DNA of 64,000 nt, from positions 62,001-126,000 of the forward strand of contig CAMDQJ010000001.1 of the NCBI GenBank assembly GCA_945905835.1. The letters are read 5' to 3'. This stretch comes from Asaia bogorensis. GTDB lineage: Bacteria; Pseudomonadota; Alphaproteobacteria; Reyranellales; Reyranellaceae. Shown piece after piece: positions 9,137-17,513 of the stretch; position 1 is the first letter of the stretch, and every line of letters begins with the position of its first letter. The notes under the pieces are model-generated. The model made no database searches. It was not told the origin of the DNA and saw only the letters and a list, made by a program, of their open reading frames with translations. Made by a program: the position numbers and the translations under genes.

Positions 9137-9984
9137 GCGATCGCCCGGATCAGCTTCGCCCAGCGGTCGAGCTCGGGCAGGATCACGTCCGATTTGGCAG
9201 ACTCGAGGCTCAGGATGACTCGAGCCACGCCTTCGTCGCGGTCGCGCTTCAGCATGTCCTCGTCTTCGTTGGCGCCCCAAATCGTCACCGGCACTGACGC
9301 GAAGTCGCGTTGGGCTTCCGCCGCCATCTGGCGGTAGTTGGGCAGGAACTCCCGAACATTGGCGTATTTCGGACGCGAGCGGTGCGGCATCCAGCCGTCG
9401 CCATAACGCAGCGCGCGGCGCGCGCCGAAGGGAAAGGCGCCGCCGACCAGGATCGGCGGGTGCGGCTTCTGCGCCGGCTTGGGCCAGGTCATCATCGGAT
9501 CGAAATTCACGAACTCGCCGTGATACTCGGGCTTCGACTTGGTCCAGATCAGCTTCATCGCCTCGATGCGCTCACGCGCCAGCTTGTGGCGCGTCTCGAA
9601 GACCGTGCCGTGGTTGGCCATCTCGTCCTTGTTCCAGCCGTTGCCGACGCCGAACAGGAAGCGGCCGCCGGAAAGCTGGTCGATCGAGGCCACCGATTTG
9701 GCGGTCTGGATGGGATCGCGCTGGGCGATCAGGCAGATGCCGGTGCCGACCTTCAGGGTCCTGGTGGCGCCGGCGGCGGCCATCAGCGCCACGAAGGGAT
9801 CCATGGCGTCGTAGTATTTCTTGGGTAGCTCGCCGCCGCTCGGAAAAGACGATTCGCGCGACAGCGGGATGTGCGAATGCTCGGGCGACCAAACCGAGTC
9901 GAAGCCGCGCTCTTCCAGCGCCCGCCCCAGCTCGGTCGGGGACATGGAATAGTCCGTGAAGAACATCGCCCCGCCGATATGCAT
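9133..9984 (-). CDS. LLM class F420/flavin-dependent oxidoreductase
   Basis: A 283-residue luciferase-like protein with RALEERGFDSVWSPEHSHIP at the N-terminus, SIDQLSGGRFLFGVGNGWN in the middle, and KPHPPILVGGAFPFG. It is a clear paralogue of the product of 10941-11783: the N-terminal two thirds align almost without gaps. It is last in a co-directional run gnd, LLM, LLM, LLM, with a 21-base gap to the preceding gene. It probably reduces or oxidises a small organic substrate using F420; the substrate is unknown. Confidence 0.87.
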   Translation of the reverse strand: MHIGGAMFFTDYSMSPTELGRALEERGFDSVWSPEHSHIPLSRESSFPSGGELPKKYYDAMDPFVALMAAAGATRTLKVGTGICLIAQRDPIQTAKSVASIDQLSGGRFLFGVGNGWNKDEMANHGTVFETRHKLARERIEAMKLIWTKSKPEYHGEFVNFDPMMTWPKPAQKPHPPILVGGAFPFGARRALRYGDGWMPHRSRPKYANVREFLPNYRQMAAEAQRDFASVPVTIWGANEDEDMLKRDRDEGVARVILSLESAKSDVILPELDRWAKLIRAIA

Positions 9985-10005
9985 CTTTTCCTCCGCCGTT
10001 TCTTT

Positions 10006-10944
10006 TCAGGCCCGCAGTTTAGGCCACCTTGCCTCGACCAACGGCAGGAGTTTTTCGATCAGGCGCCGGGTCTGGACGATGATCTCGTCCTCGTCCACGC
10101 CAACGGGCCGCAGGATGAACTTGGCGACCCCGACGTCGACATATTCCGCGATCCGGTCGAGGATCGCCTTCTCGTCACCGATGGCGAAATAGCGGCCAGG
10201 ATCGCGGCCCGTGCGCTTGCCATAGGCCTCCATGGCGCCGGCAACCGCGCCATCGCCAGCGCGGCCGAAATGGAAGGGGAACGCCGCGCCGTAATGGTCG
10301 TCGTCGATCTTGCGGCCGGCAGCGGCAGCGGCCGCCTTGATGGCGGCAACGACACGTCCTGTATCGGCTGGAATTTCCACGCCGGACTGCCAGCCAGTGC
10401 CGAAGCGCGCGGTGCGCCGGACCGCCGCGTCCGAGGAGCCGCCGATCCACATCGGCAGCTCGGCCTGGACGGGCTTGGGCGAAATAGAAGCGCCCGAGAG
10501 GCGATAGTATTTGCCGGCGAAATCGACACTGTCCTCGCGCCACAGGCGGCCGATGATTTCCAGACTCTCGTCGGTGCGCCGGCCGCGCGTCTTGGTATCG
10601 ATATCCAGCGCCTTCCATTCCGGTCCCAGCGGGCTGCCGATACCGAAGGCCGGCAGCAGGCGGCCTTCCGAGAGTACGTCGATGGTGGCGCACTGCTTGG
10701 CCAGCAGAACCGGATCGCGCAACGCCAGCGACACGACGTTCATGCCGAAGCGCATCCGGCGCGTGCGGCCGGCCAGTGCCGCCATCGCGCTCATGCTCTC
10801 GAGGATCGGCTGGCGGCTGATCAGGCGGTCGGTCTGCCACAGCGAATCGACGCCGCCCGCCTCGCAGAGATCGACCCAACGCCAGTACCCGGACGCGCCG
10901 GCGAAGGGAAAATCCGCCAGACCGAGTCCGACGGCGACGCTCAC
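10006..10944 (-). CDS. LLM class F420/flavin-dependent oxidoreductase
   Basis: A 312-residue luciferase-like protein of a different subgroup from its neighbours, with SLWQTDRLISRQPILE, AKQCATIDVLSEGRLLPAFG and ELPMWIGGSSDAAVRRTARFG. The ORF-track start at 11346 reads through the upstream gene in another frame. The real start is GTG at 10944, where GTGA overlaps the stop of the upstream LLM gene, giving tight translational coupling. The coupling suggests the two LLM enzymes act together. Confidence 0.86.
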   Translation of the reverse strand: MSVAVGLGLADFPFAGASGYWRWVDLCEAGGVDSLWQTDRLISRQPILESMSAMAALAGRTRRMRFGMNVVSLALRDPVLLAKQCATIDVLSEGRLLPAFGIGSPLGPEWKALDIDTKTRGRRTDESLEIIGRLWREDSVDFAGKYYRLSGASISPKPVQAELPMWIGGSSDAAVRRTARFGTGWQSGVEIPADTGRVVAAIKAAAAAAGRKIDDDHYGAAFPFHFGRAGDGAVAGAMEAYGKRTGRDPGRYFAIGDEKAILDRIAEYVDVGVAKFILRPVGVDEDEIIVQTRRLIEKLLPLVEARWPKLRA

Positions 10945-11783
10945 GCGTGCGCAGCCGCAAGCGGCGCCAGCTTGTCGAGATGGCGCAGGATCTCGTCGCG
11001 GCTGGCATCGGGCACGGCGAGAAGCGCGTTCTGGATGCCGACCTTCTCGTAGGAGGCCAGCACTGCGGCATCGTTCGGCGCGCCGAAGACGGTGATCGTG
11101 AGCGTCTTGAAATCCCGGCCCTTCTCTTCGGCCATGCGCTTCAGGCGCCCGACGCCTTCGACCGGGTCGAAGCCGCGCGGGCGCGGGAACCAGCCGTCGC
11201 AATACTCGACGACGCGGCGCAGCGTGTAATCGCTCTCGCCGCCCAGCAGGATCGGCGGATGCGGGCGGTGCGTCGGCTTGGGCCACGACCACACCGAATC
11301 GAAGTTCACGAACTCGCCGTGGTACGAGGCCTCCTCCTTGGCCCACAACTCCTTCATGGCGAGCACATGCTCGCGCATCTGCTTGAAGCGGGTGGAATGC
11401 TTCACGCCGTGATTGTTCATCTCGTCTTCGTTCCAGCCAGCGCCGATGCCGAAGACGAAACGGCCGCCCGAGAGTTGGTCGAGGCTGGCGATGGCTTTGG
11501 CCGTGGCGAGGGGCTCGTGCTGCGGCACCAACAGGATGCCGGTGCCGATCAGCAGCTTCTTGGTCGCAGCGGCGGCAAAGGCCAGGCCGACAAAGGGATC
11601 GTGGGTGTGCGAATAGCGCTTGGGCAGTTCGCCGCCGCCGGGGAACGGTGTCTTGCGGCTGGTCGGGATATGGGTGTGCTCGGGCACGAACAGCGAGTCG
11701 AAGCCGCGCTCCTCGAGCGCACGCGCCAGCTCGGCGATGTCGATGCCGTAGTCGGTCGGAAAATAGAAAACACCTACACGCAT
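10941..11783 (-). CDS. LLM class F420/flavin-dependent oxidoreductase
   Basis: A 280-residue luciferase-like protein starting MRVGVFYFPTDYGIDI, with a GGGAG ribosome site just upstream, so the longer track ORF is a read-back into gnd. It shows ALEERGFDSLFVPEHTHIP, ASLDQLSGGRFVFGIGAGWN and RPHPPILLGGES. It closely resembles the product of 9133-9984, as expected from local duplication followed by divergence. It starts 10 bases after gnd and overlaps the next LLM gene by 4 bases. Confidence 0.88.
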   Translation of the reverse strand: MRVGVFYFPTDYGIDIAELARALEERGFDSLFVPEHTHIPTSRKTPFPGGGELPKRYSHTHDPFVGLAFAAAATKKLLIGTGILLVPQHEPLATAKAIASLDQLSGGRFVFGIGAGWNEDEMNNHGVKHSTRFKQMREHVLAMKELWAKEEASYHGEFVNFDSVWSWPKPTHRPHPPILLGGESDYTLRRVVEYCDGWFPRPRGFDPVEGVGRLKRMAEEKGRDFKTLTITVFGAPNDAAVLASYEKVGIQNALLAVPDASRDEILRHLDKLAPLAAAHA

Positions 11784-11793
11784 CGTTTTCTCC

Positions 11794-12777
11794 CTATTTT
11801 TTAGGCGCCTCGACGTGGCCGCCAAAGCCCAGCCGCATCGCCGACAACACTTTTTCTGCGAAGGTATGCTGCTGGCGCGAGCGGAAGCGCACGAACAGCG
11901 AGGCCGCCAGCACGTCCGCCGGCACGGCTTCCTCAATCGCCGCCTCGATGGTCCAGCGACCCTCGCCGCTGTCCTCGACATGACCGGAGAAGTGCTCGAG
12001 ATGCTCGTCCTTGGCCAGCGCCGACGCCGTTAGATCGAGCAGCCACGACGTCACCACGCTGCCGCGACGCCACACTTCGGCGATGTCCCCCAGATTGAGG
12101 TCGTAGCGCTCGTCGGCCGGCAGCTTTGCATCAGCGCGGTGGCGCATGATGTCGAAGCCCTCGGCGAAGGCCTGCATCATGCCGTATTCGATGCCGTTAT
12201 GGATCATCTTGACGAAATGCCCGGAGCCCACCGGCCCGGCATGGATGTAGCCGCGCTCGGCACGCGGATCGAGTTTCTCGCGGCCGTCCGTGCGCTCGAT
12301 GTCGCCAAGGCCGGGCGCGAGTGCCGTAAAGATCGGATCGAGACGCTTCACGGTCTCGGCATCACCACCGATCATCAGGCAATAGCCGCGCGCCAGGCCC
12401 CAGACGCCGCCTGACGTGCCGATGTCGAGATATTTGATGCCCTTGGGTGCGAGCTCGCGGGCGCGGCGGACATCGTCTTTGAAGTTGGAGTTGCCGCCGT
12501 CGATGATGACGTCGCCGGCGCGCATCAGGCCCGCGAGCTGCGTCACCATATCCTCGGTGACCTTGCCCGATGGCAGCATCACCCAGACGGTGCGCGGGCT
12601 CGGGCCCAGCGCCTCGACCAGAGCCGGCATCGACGAAACCGCGGTGGCCCCGTCTTTTGCCAAGGCGGCGCCCGGCGCCGGACTGGCGTCGTAGACCACG
12701 CATTCGTGGCCCGCTTTCATCAGACGGCGCACGATGTTGCCGCCCATGCGGCCGAGACCGATGACGCCGATCTGCAT
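11794..12777 (-). CDS. gnd: 6-phosphogluconate dehydrogenase, small (YqeC-like) type
   Basis: A 327-residue protein with an N-terminal Rossmann motif ([16 protein letters not shown]), the [10 protein letters not shown] loop, and the substrate region [19 protein letters not shown]. It oxidatively decarboxylates 6-phosphogluconate to ribulose 5-phosphate, yielding a reduced nicotinamide cofactor. Small versions are often NAD-preferring; the specificity is not settled here. It is the first intact gene of the run leading into three LLM genes, which suggests it supplies reducing power to that pathway. A gluconokinase remnant lies 7 kb away. Confidence 0.88.
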   Translation of the reverse strand: MQIGVIGLGRMGGNIVRRLMKAGHECVVYDASPAPGAALAKDGATAVSSMPALVEALGPSPRTVWVMLPSGKVTEDMVTQLAGLMRAGDVIIDGGNSNFKDDVRRARELAPKGIKYLDIGTSGGVWGLARGYCLMIGGDAETVKRLDPIFTALAPGLGDIERTDGREKLDPRAERGYIHAGPVGSGHFVKMIHNGIEYGMMQAFAEGFDIMRHRADAKLPADERYDLNLGDIAEVWRRGSVVTSWLLDLTASALAKDEHLEHFSGHVEDSGEGRWTIEAAIEEAVPADVLAASLFVRFRSRQQHTFAEKVLSAMRLGFGGHVEAPKK

Positions 12778-12800
12778 GTGCTGTCCGTTCCGGTTGGTGG

Positions 12801-13516
12801 TTACTTGACGGCGACGATGTCGGCGACGCCGACCTTCTTGTCGATCACGGTTTGTAGCACTTGTAGCCCTCCATGCCATAGGGGTTGCTGCCGACCACGG
12901 GACCGAAGAACGGCGAGGTTGGGTACCAGCCAAATTCGCGGACGCCGAGCGACTGCAGGCGCCAGCGGTCGGTCTTGTCGTTCACCTTCACGACCATGGC
13001 GCCATAGGCACGCATCTGCAGGACCAACAGACCGGCGGAGCCCACGAAGGTGAAGACGATGCAGGGAATGCCGGCCTTCGCGGCATAAGCAGCCGCCGAC
13101 GCCCCGCATTGCCGGAAGAGCTCGACGCGATGACTTTGGCGCCGAAGCGCCTGGCCATGGTCAACGCACCCGAGCCCAGCCGGCCCTTGAACGACCAGGT
13201 GGGATTGCGCGATTCGTCCTTGATCCAGACGTCACCGAGGCCGAGCGAAGGTGCGGGTAGCAACGGGGTGTTGCCCTCGCCCAGTGTGACCGCGTCTTCG
13301 GCCGAGGCGTGCAGGAATTTGTCCCAGCGCCACATTGAGCCGGGCACGCTTGAGCGGTTCGTCCCGCTTCAACGTGGCGCCAGGAGCACCCTCATAGGCG
13401 ACCGTGAGGTTGGCCGGCACGCGCGCCGCACGACAGGCCGGGCAGTCCTCGGCGTAATGGTCGATAGGATAACGGGCGTTGCAACGAACGCAGGCGAGCG
13501 CACTGGGAACGGGCAT
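12801..13516 (-). pseudogene. Decayed threonine-synthase-like PLP enzyme
   Basis: Pieces of one protein appear in successive frames. They are a Cys-rich start (MPVPSALACVRCNARYPIDH), then WKWD-like and GEGNTPLLPAPSLGLGDVWIKDE with the PLP-lysine region NPTWSFKGR, then SSGNAG, then FVGSAGLLVLQMRAYGAM and [12 protein letters not shown]. Frameshifts are visible near 13345 and 13110 (SSSSGNAG continues as AAYAAKAGIPCIVFTF one frame over). After MEGYK the C-terminal half is missing, and an unrelated tail ([15 protein letters not shown]) follows. Threonine synthases are about 400 residues, so this is a truncated, multiply frameshifted gene. Confidence 0.85.
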
Positions 13517-13565
13517 GTCGGGACGCAAGGTGGCGTTCCCGCTCTCAAGCGTCAACCGGCGCGGT

Positions 13566-14507
13566 TTAACTGGTGGCGCTCGCCTTCCAGGCGTCGACAA
13601 TTTCCGCGCCCGTCGCCGGCCACACACCGACATGCTCCAGGATGTGATCGAGCAGCGCGCCCAGCGCCTTGATGCGATGCGGCTGGCCCATCAGCCAGGG
13701 CGTGATGGTGAGCGTCAGGATGCGCCCGCCGCCACTGCTCACCGCCTCGGCATAGAGCACCTTGAAGGCCCGCTTCACCTGGTCGATGAAATCCTCCGTC
13801 GCCATGTGCTGCTGGAACAGCAGGCGCTGGTCCGACATGTCCCAGACAAGCGGCATCGCCGTCAGCTTGCCGCCCGACGTATTCACCGAATAGGGCATGT
13901 CGTCATTGATCCAGTCGGTGACGTAGTCGAGCCCGGCGCCGGCCACGAGATCGAGCGTGCGCATGGATTGCGAATGCGCCGGCGAATGCCAGCCGCGCAC
14001 CTTGGGACCGAAAGCGCCGCGCAACGTCTTGACGGCCTCCTGCACCAGCGCGCGTTCCTCGGCTTCGGGCAGGCCGCCATGATGCAGCTTGCCCATGTCG
14101 ACGCCAGCCGCCGCAACTTCCCAATTGCTGGCGGCGAGCTCCTTCATCAGTGCCGGATAGCGGGTGGCCAGCACCGAACTCATCAGCGCCGTCGCGCGCA
14201 GGCCGCGCGCATCGAGCGCCTTCATCAGGCGGTAGATGCCGACGCGGTTGCCATAGTCGCGCTGGGTGTAGTCCCAGTAGCTCGGATAGGGCCGATCCAT
14301 GCCGCCGGTCGCAACGAAGGGCAGCTTGGGCATATCCATCGGGAAATGGCCCATGTGCACGGCGACCCACAGCGCCACCCTCGCCTTGCCCGGCCAAACG
14401 ACCGGCGCCATCCGCGGCAGGTTGCGATGCGGGAAGCGATCATGGTCGAGACCCTGGCGGCGCCACGGATACTCGAAATAGCTCAGAGGCAGACCCGCGC
14501 CGCTCAT
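13566..14507 (-). CDS. Polysaccharide deacetylase family protein (NodB-like fold)
   Basis: A 313-residue protein starting MSGAGLPLSYFEYPWRR, with AGGAGG upstream; the longer track ORF is rejected. It is related to the upstream deacetylase-family gene (YWDYTQRDYGNRVGIYRLM matches ILNYSHRDYGNRAGFWRM) but more diverged. Where the relative has SHGTYN and HPYL, this protein has AAAGVDMG and TPWLMG, so metal-binding histidines may be lost. Its start overlaps the upstream stop (ATGA). Family members include PuuE-like allantoinases and peptidoglycan deacetylases. The role is unassigned. Confidence 0.75.
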   Translation of the reverse strand: MSGAGLPLSYFEYPWRRQGLDHDRFPHRNLPRMAPVVWPGKARVALWVAVHMGHFPMDMPKLPFVATGGMDRPYPSYWDYTQRDYGNRVGIYRLMKALDARGLRATALMSSVLATRYPALMKELAASNWEVAAAGVDMGKLHHGGLPEAEERALVQEAVKTLRGAFGPKVRGWHSPAHSQSMRTLDLVAGAGLDYVTDWINDDMPYSVNTSGGKLTAMPLVWDMSDQRLLFQQHMATEDFIDQVKRAFKVLYAEAVSSGGGRILTLTITPWLMGQPHRIKALGALLDHILEHVGVWPATGAEIVDAWKASATS

Positions 14508-15424
14508 CGCCGGCCTCCTGGCGTGCCTGATGCAAGCCAGGCGACGTACGTGTCGTAATAGTGCTCGGAGTACCAGGCGGCGATCTCGCGGCCCGTCGCC
14601 AGCCATACGCCGTCATGCGCCACGATATGGGCCAGCGCCTCGTCCAGCGCTGCGATGCGTTGCGGCATGCCGGTGAGGTAGGGATGAAGCGGCATGCACA
14701 TCACGGTGCCGCTCTCGGCACCCTCGGCATAGAGCTGGTTGAACTGCGCCTTGACCATGTCAGTGTAGCGCTGGACCGGCGTGTTGCGGTTCTGGAACAG
14801 CGGCACGTCGTTGACCTCGAGCGAATAGGGCACGCTTATGAGTTTGCCCTTGCGCACCTTGACCGGCATCGGCTGGTCGTCATGCACCATGTCGAGCGTG
14901 TACTTGATGCCCTCCTCGGCCAGCACATGCTGCGTCGTCTCGTCGTTGGTGATGGCGGGCGTCAGCCAGCCGTCGAGCGACTGGCCACTGTATTTCTTGA
15001 TGGTCTCGCGGCTGTCGGCGATCAGCAGGCGCTGCTGGTCCTCCGACAGGTCGTAGAAATAGCGCGTGTTGTAGGTGCCGTGGCTGAACAGCTCCCAGCC
15101 CAGTTCGCAGCAGCGCTCGATGATCTCGGGAAAGTGGTCGCAGAGCGCCACGTTGAGCGACACGCTGCCGCGCACGCCATACTTGGCCATGGTGTCGGCC
15201 ATGCGCCAGAAGCCCGCGCGGTTTCCGTAGTCGCGGTGCGAGTAGTTGAGGATATCCGGCACCGGCCGCGGCCACGGCACCTTGCGCGGATTGTTCGGTG
15301 GCTCGAGCTCGTAGTGCTCGATGTTGGGCGCCAGCCAGACGGCAATGCGCGCGCCGCCCGGCCAGACGATGCGCGGGCGGCCCGTATAGGGCGCGTAGTC
15401 GTAATGTCCAGGTTCCGCCAGCAT
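14504..15424 (-). CDS. Polysaccharide deacetylase family hydrolase
   Basis: A 306-residue NodB-fold protein similar to the PuuE/HpPgdA-like subgroup: VWLAPNIEHYELEP, HRDYGNRAGFWRM, WELFSHGTYNTRYFYDL and a C-terminal MCMPLHPYLTGMPQR. The SHGTYN and HPYL motifs are where the metal-binding histidines sit in this subgroup. Such enzymes hydrolyse amide bonds in cyclic ureides or N-acetyl groups; the substrate is not readable. It is translationally coupled to the next gene, suggesting the two act as a hetero-pair. Confidence 0.82.
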   Translation of the reverse strand: MLAEPGHYDYAPYTGRPRIVWPGGARIAVWLAPNIEHYELEPPNNPRKVPWPRPVPDILNYSHRDYGNRAGFWRMADTMAKYGVRGSVSLNVALCDHFPEIIERCCELGWELFSHGTYNTRYFYDLSEDQQRLLIADSRETIKKYSGQSLDGWLTPAITNDETTQHVLAEEGIKYTLDMVHDDQPMPVKVRKGKLISVPYSLEVNDVPLFQNRNTPVQRYTDMVKAQFNQLYAEGAESGTVMCMPLHPYLTGMPQRIAALDEALAHIVAHDGVWLATGREIAAWYSEHYYDTYVAWLASGTPGGRR

Positions 15425-15471
15425 TGCGCTCTCCCCCGAATTTCGCCTGCTGGACGGCCCCGACGCCCTCC

Positions 15472-16020
15472 TCAGGCAGCCAGGAATTCATTCCACTTTT
15501 CGGTGTAGTACTCCAGATCCTTCGGACGCGTGTTCCACATGAAGACTCGCTGCGCACGGTCCCCGAGCGAGCCGCCGTCGCGGCCCTCGCCGCCGTAGAC
15601 CTCCTTCACCAGCTTGGGATCGAGGTATTTGTCGTAGTTGCTGACGGTAGAGAAGTAGCCGATCTCCGACTGGCGGGCGCCGGGATAGCGCTCCATCCAA
15701 TAGTTCAGTCATTCGTAGCCGGCGTCGACATTCTTGGCGTCGGCTGTGATGGCGTAGCCGTTGCACCAGGCGCGATAGCCTTCCTTGGCCACGCCGTAGT
15801 GGACCGGAATACCCTTGCCGACGACCTCGACCACGACCGGCCACCAGGCATCGGCGATTCAGACCTCCTCGGAGGCCATCAGGTTGACCAGCTCGCCATA
15901 GGCCTTCCACATGGCGCGGAGCTGACCTTCCTTCTCCTTCTCCTTGAGGAAGGCGATAACGGTATCGACCTCCTTTTCCGTCATGTTGCTGATGTCCACG
16001 GGATTGAGCAGCCCGAGCGC
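15472..16020 (-). pseudogene. C-terminal remnant of a PotD-like ABC substrate-binding protein
   Basis: One reading frame encodes a binding-protein C-terminus (TEKEVDTVIAFLKEK, AYGELVNLMASEEV, IADAWWPVVVEVVGKG, SEIGYFSTVSNYDKY, YTEKWNEFLAA). It carries two in-frame TGA codons, at 15859-15861 and 15709-15711. Both fall where Trp is expected (EEV*IADAWW and GYE*LNYWM). The N-terminal half and signal peptide are missing; the sequence upstream of about 16020 belongs to another remnant on the opposite strand. Confidence 0.82.
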
Positions 16021-16045
16021 CCGCATGCTGGCCGGCCGGCCGCTC

Positions 16046-16420
16046 GACATATGGAACCCGCTCTTCCTGTGGACCGCGATCGCCACCAGCGTGACGGGCT
16101 TCTTCTTCCATTCCACCGTGATCGGCCGGCCGCATATCGTGGGCGCGATCTCTCTGGTCATCCTCGCCGCCGCGCTGGCGGCGCTCTATGCCTTCCGCCT
16201 CGCCGGCCGGTGGCGCTGGATCTACGTCGTAAGCGCGGTCGCGGCGCTCTATCTCAACTGTTTCGTCGGCGTGGTGCAGGCGTTCTAGAAGATCGGCGCC
16301 CTGAACAGGTTTGCCCCAACCGGCTCGGATCCGCCTTTCGCAGTGGCGCAGGCAATCGTGCTTCTGCTGTTCGTGCTGCTGGGCTTCCTGGCCGTGAGGC
16401 GCTTCCGCCCGATTATTTAG
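16046..16420 (+). pseudogene. Remnant of a small integral membrane protein
   Basis: In one frame the sequence reads DIWNPLFLWTAIATSVTGFFF, then several helices ending YLNCFVGVVQAF, then TAG at 16286-16288. The same frame continues in evident homology-like style (KIGALNRFAPTGSDPPFA, LLFVLLGFLAVRRFRPII) to TAG at 16418. The stop is probably a CAG-to-TAG change. The N-terminus is missing where the fragment abuts the binding-protein remnant. It overlaps the end of the SDR gene by 8 bases. The function of the parent protein is not known to me. Confidence 0.7.
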
Positions 16421-17513
16421 CTTTCGGCGGCAACAGCTTCTTGGCCTGCATCACAGCGACCCACTTGCGGAACATCGCCTCGGTGTCCATCACCTCGTGG
16501 AACCCGGCCTGCTGCAGCTTGATCGTCGACACCAGTGCCGGCGGCCCCAGCGTGGTGCGGCCGTAGCCCATCGTGTAGTCGGCGTATTCGAAGGACAAGC
16601 CGACGAAGTCCTTCAACGTGCCCGACACCAGCCCGTATTGCGCACGGATTGCCTGCCACTCCGTCTCGCGCGGCCGGATCTCCTTGTCGAGCGACAACGA
16701 CGCCGCCTCACCTGCGATGAAGCCCAGCGCATCGGCGATGGCCGGCCAGACATTGGGCCACACGAAGACGTCGCCGTTGGTGACGTTGAATATCTCGTTG
16801 CGCGCGTTGGCTGAATCGCCGGCCCAAGCGATGGCGCGCGCCAGAAGGTCGACATCGACCGCCTGGGCAACGCGTCCGACGCCGCCGGGAAAAGTCAGCC
16901 TGTTGTGGCCTTTGTGGCGCTGGATCGCCGCGTAGGCGCCGAGTGCGGGAATCACGTTCATCGCACTGCCGGTCGAATCGCCCACGATCAGCACCGGCCG
17001 CAGGATCGACCAGGTCCAGTCCTTGCCCTGCTGCCGGCCGCGTATGAAACGCTCCTGGTTCCAGTAGAAATTCGGCTGATCGTGCACCTCCGAACGGTTC
17101 TCGCGCGCCGGCACCGCGATCGGCCGTACATGCGCGCCATAGGCCTTGGTGCCCTGCAGCAGCGATACATGACGCAGTCCCGGCGAGGCCTTCTCCAGCG
17201 GCTTGAACAGGTTTTTCAGCATCTGGTCGTTGACGCGGATCTGCTCCTCTTCCCGCCAGCCCGCGACCAGATCGGGTCGCTCGTAAAGTGCCGCGTAGAC
17301 GAGGTGCGTGACGCCGGTCAGCTCCGACGCAATCTGCGCGCAGTGGGCCGGCTCGGTGAGATCGAGCGCAATGAAGCGCGCGCCGTAGGTTTCGTCGGGA
17401 CGGCGTCGTGATACCGCGATCACCTCGCAATCCGGTTCCGTCGTGAAATGCTTCATGGCTGCATAGCCGACTAGTCCGGTCGCGCCGGCGACCAGGACCT
17501 TCTTCCGCGCCAT
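16413..17513 (-). CDS. SDR of the progesterone 5-beta-reductase/iridoid-synthase-like (PRISE) type
   Basis: A 366-residue extended SDR with the N-terminal dinucleotide motif VLVAGATGLVGYAAM, HVSLLQGTKAYGAH in the middle, and NFYWNQERFI at the position of the catalytic Tyr region in this subgroup. PRISE enzymes reduce enones with NADPH. Its ATG overlaps the stop of the HpaB-type gene by one base (TGATG), so it is translationally coupled to that monooxygenase and probably acts on its product or an adjacent intermediate. It is the last gene of the 26.4-16.4 kb run. Confidence 0.85.
   Translation of the reverse strand: MARKKVLVAGATGLVGYAAMKHFTTEPDCEVIAVSRRRPDETYGARFIALDLTEPAHCAQIASELTGVTHLVYAALYERPDLVAGWREEEQIRVNDQMLKNLFKPLEKASPGLRHVSLLQGTKAYGAHVRPIAVPARENRSEVHDQPNFYWNQERFIRGRQQGKDWTWSILRPVLIVGDSTGSAMNVIPALGAYAAIQRHKGHNRLTFPGGVGRVAQAVDVDLLARAIAWAGDSANARNEIFNVTNGDVFVWPNVWPAIADALGFIAGEAASLSLDKEIRPRETEWQAIRAQYGLVSGTLKDFVGLSFEYADYTMGYGRTTLGPPALVSTIKLQQAGFHEVMDTEAMFRKWVAVMQAKKLLPPKAK

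Noticed and set aside
10945-11346. N-terminal extension of the middle LLM ORF
   Set aside because: The extension is the shadow of the upstream LLM gene; GTG at 10944 gives a normal LLM N-terminus and a GTGA overlap.
15472-16020. Genetic-code change with TGA read as Trp
   Set aside because: Many intact genes in the window end in TGA, including overlapping ATGA and GTGA junctions, so TGA is a normal stop. The Trp-position TGAs are confined to remnants and the IS.
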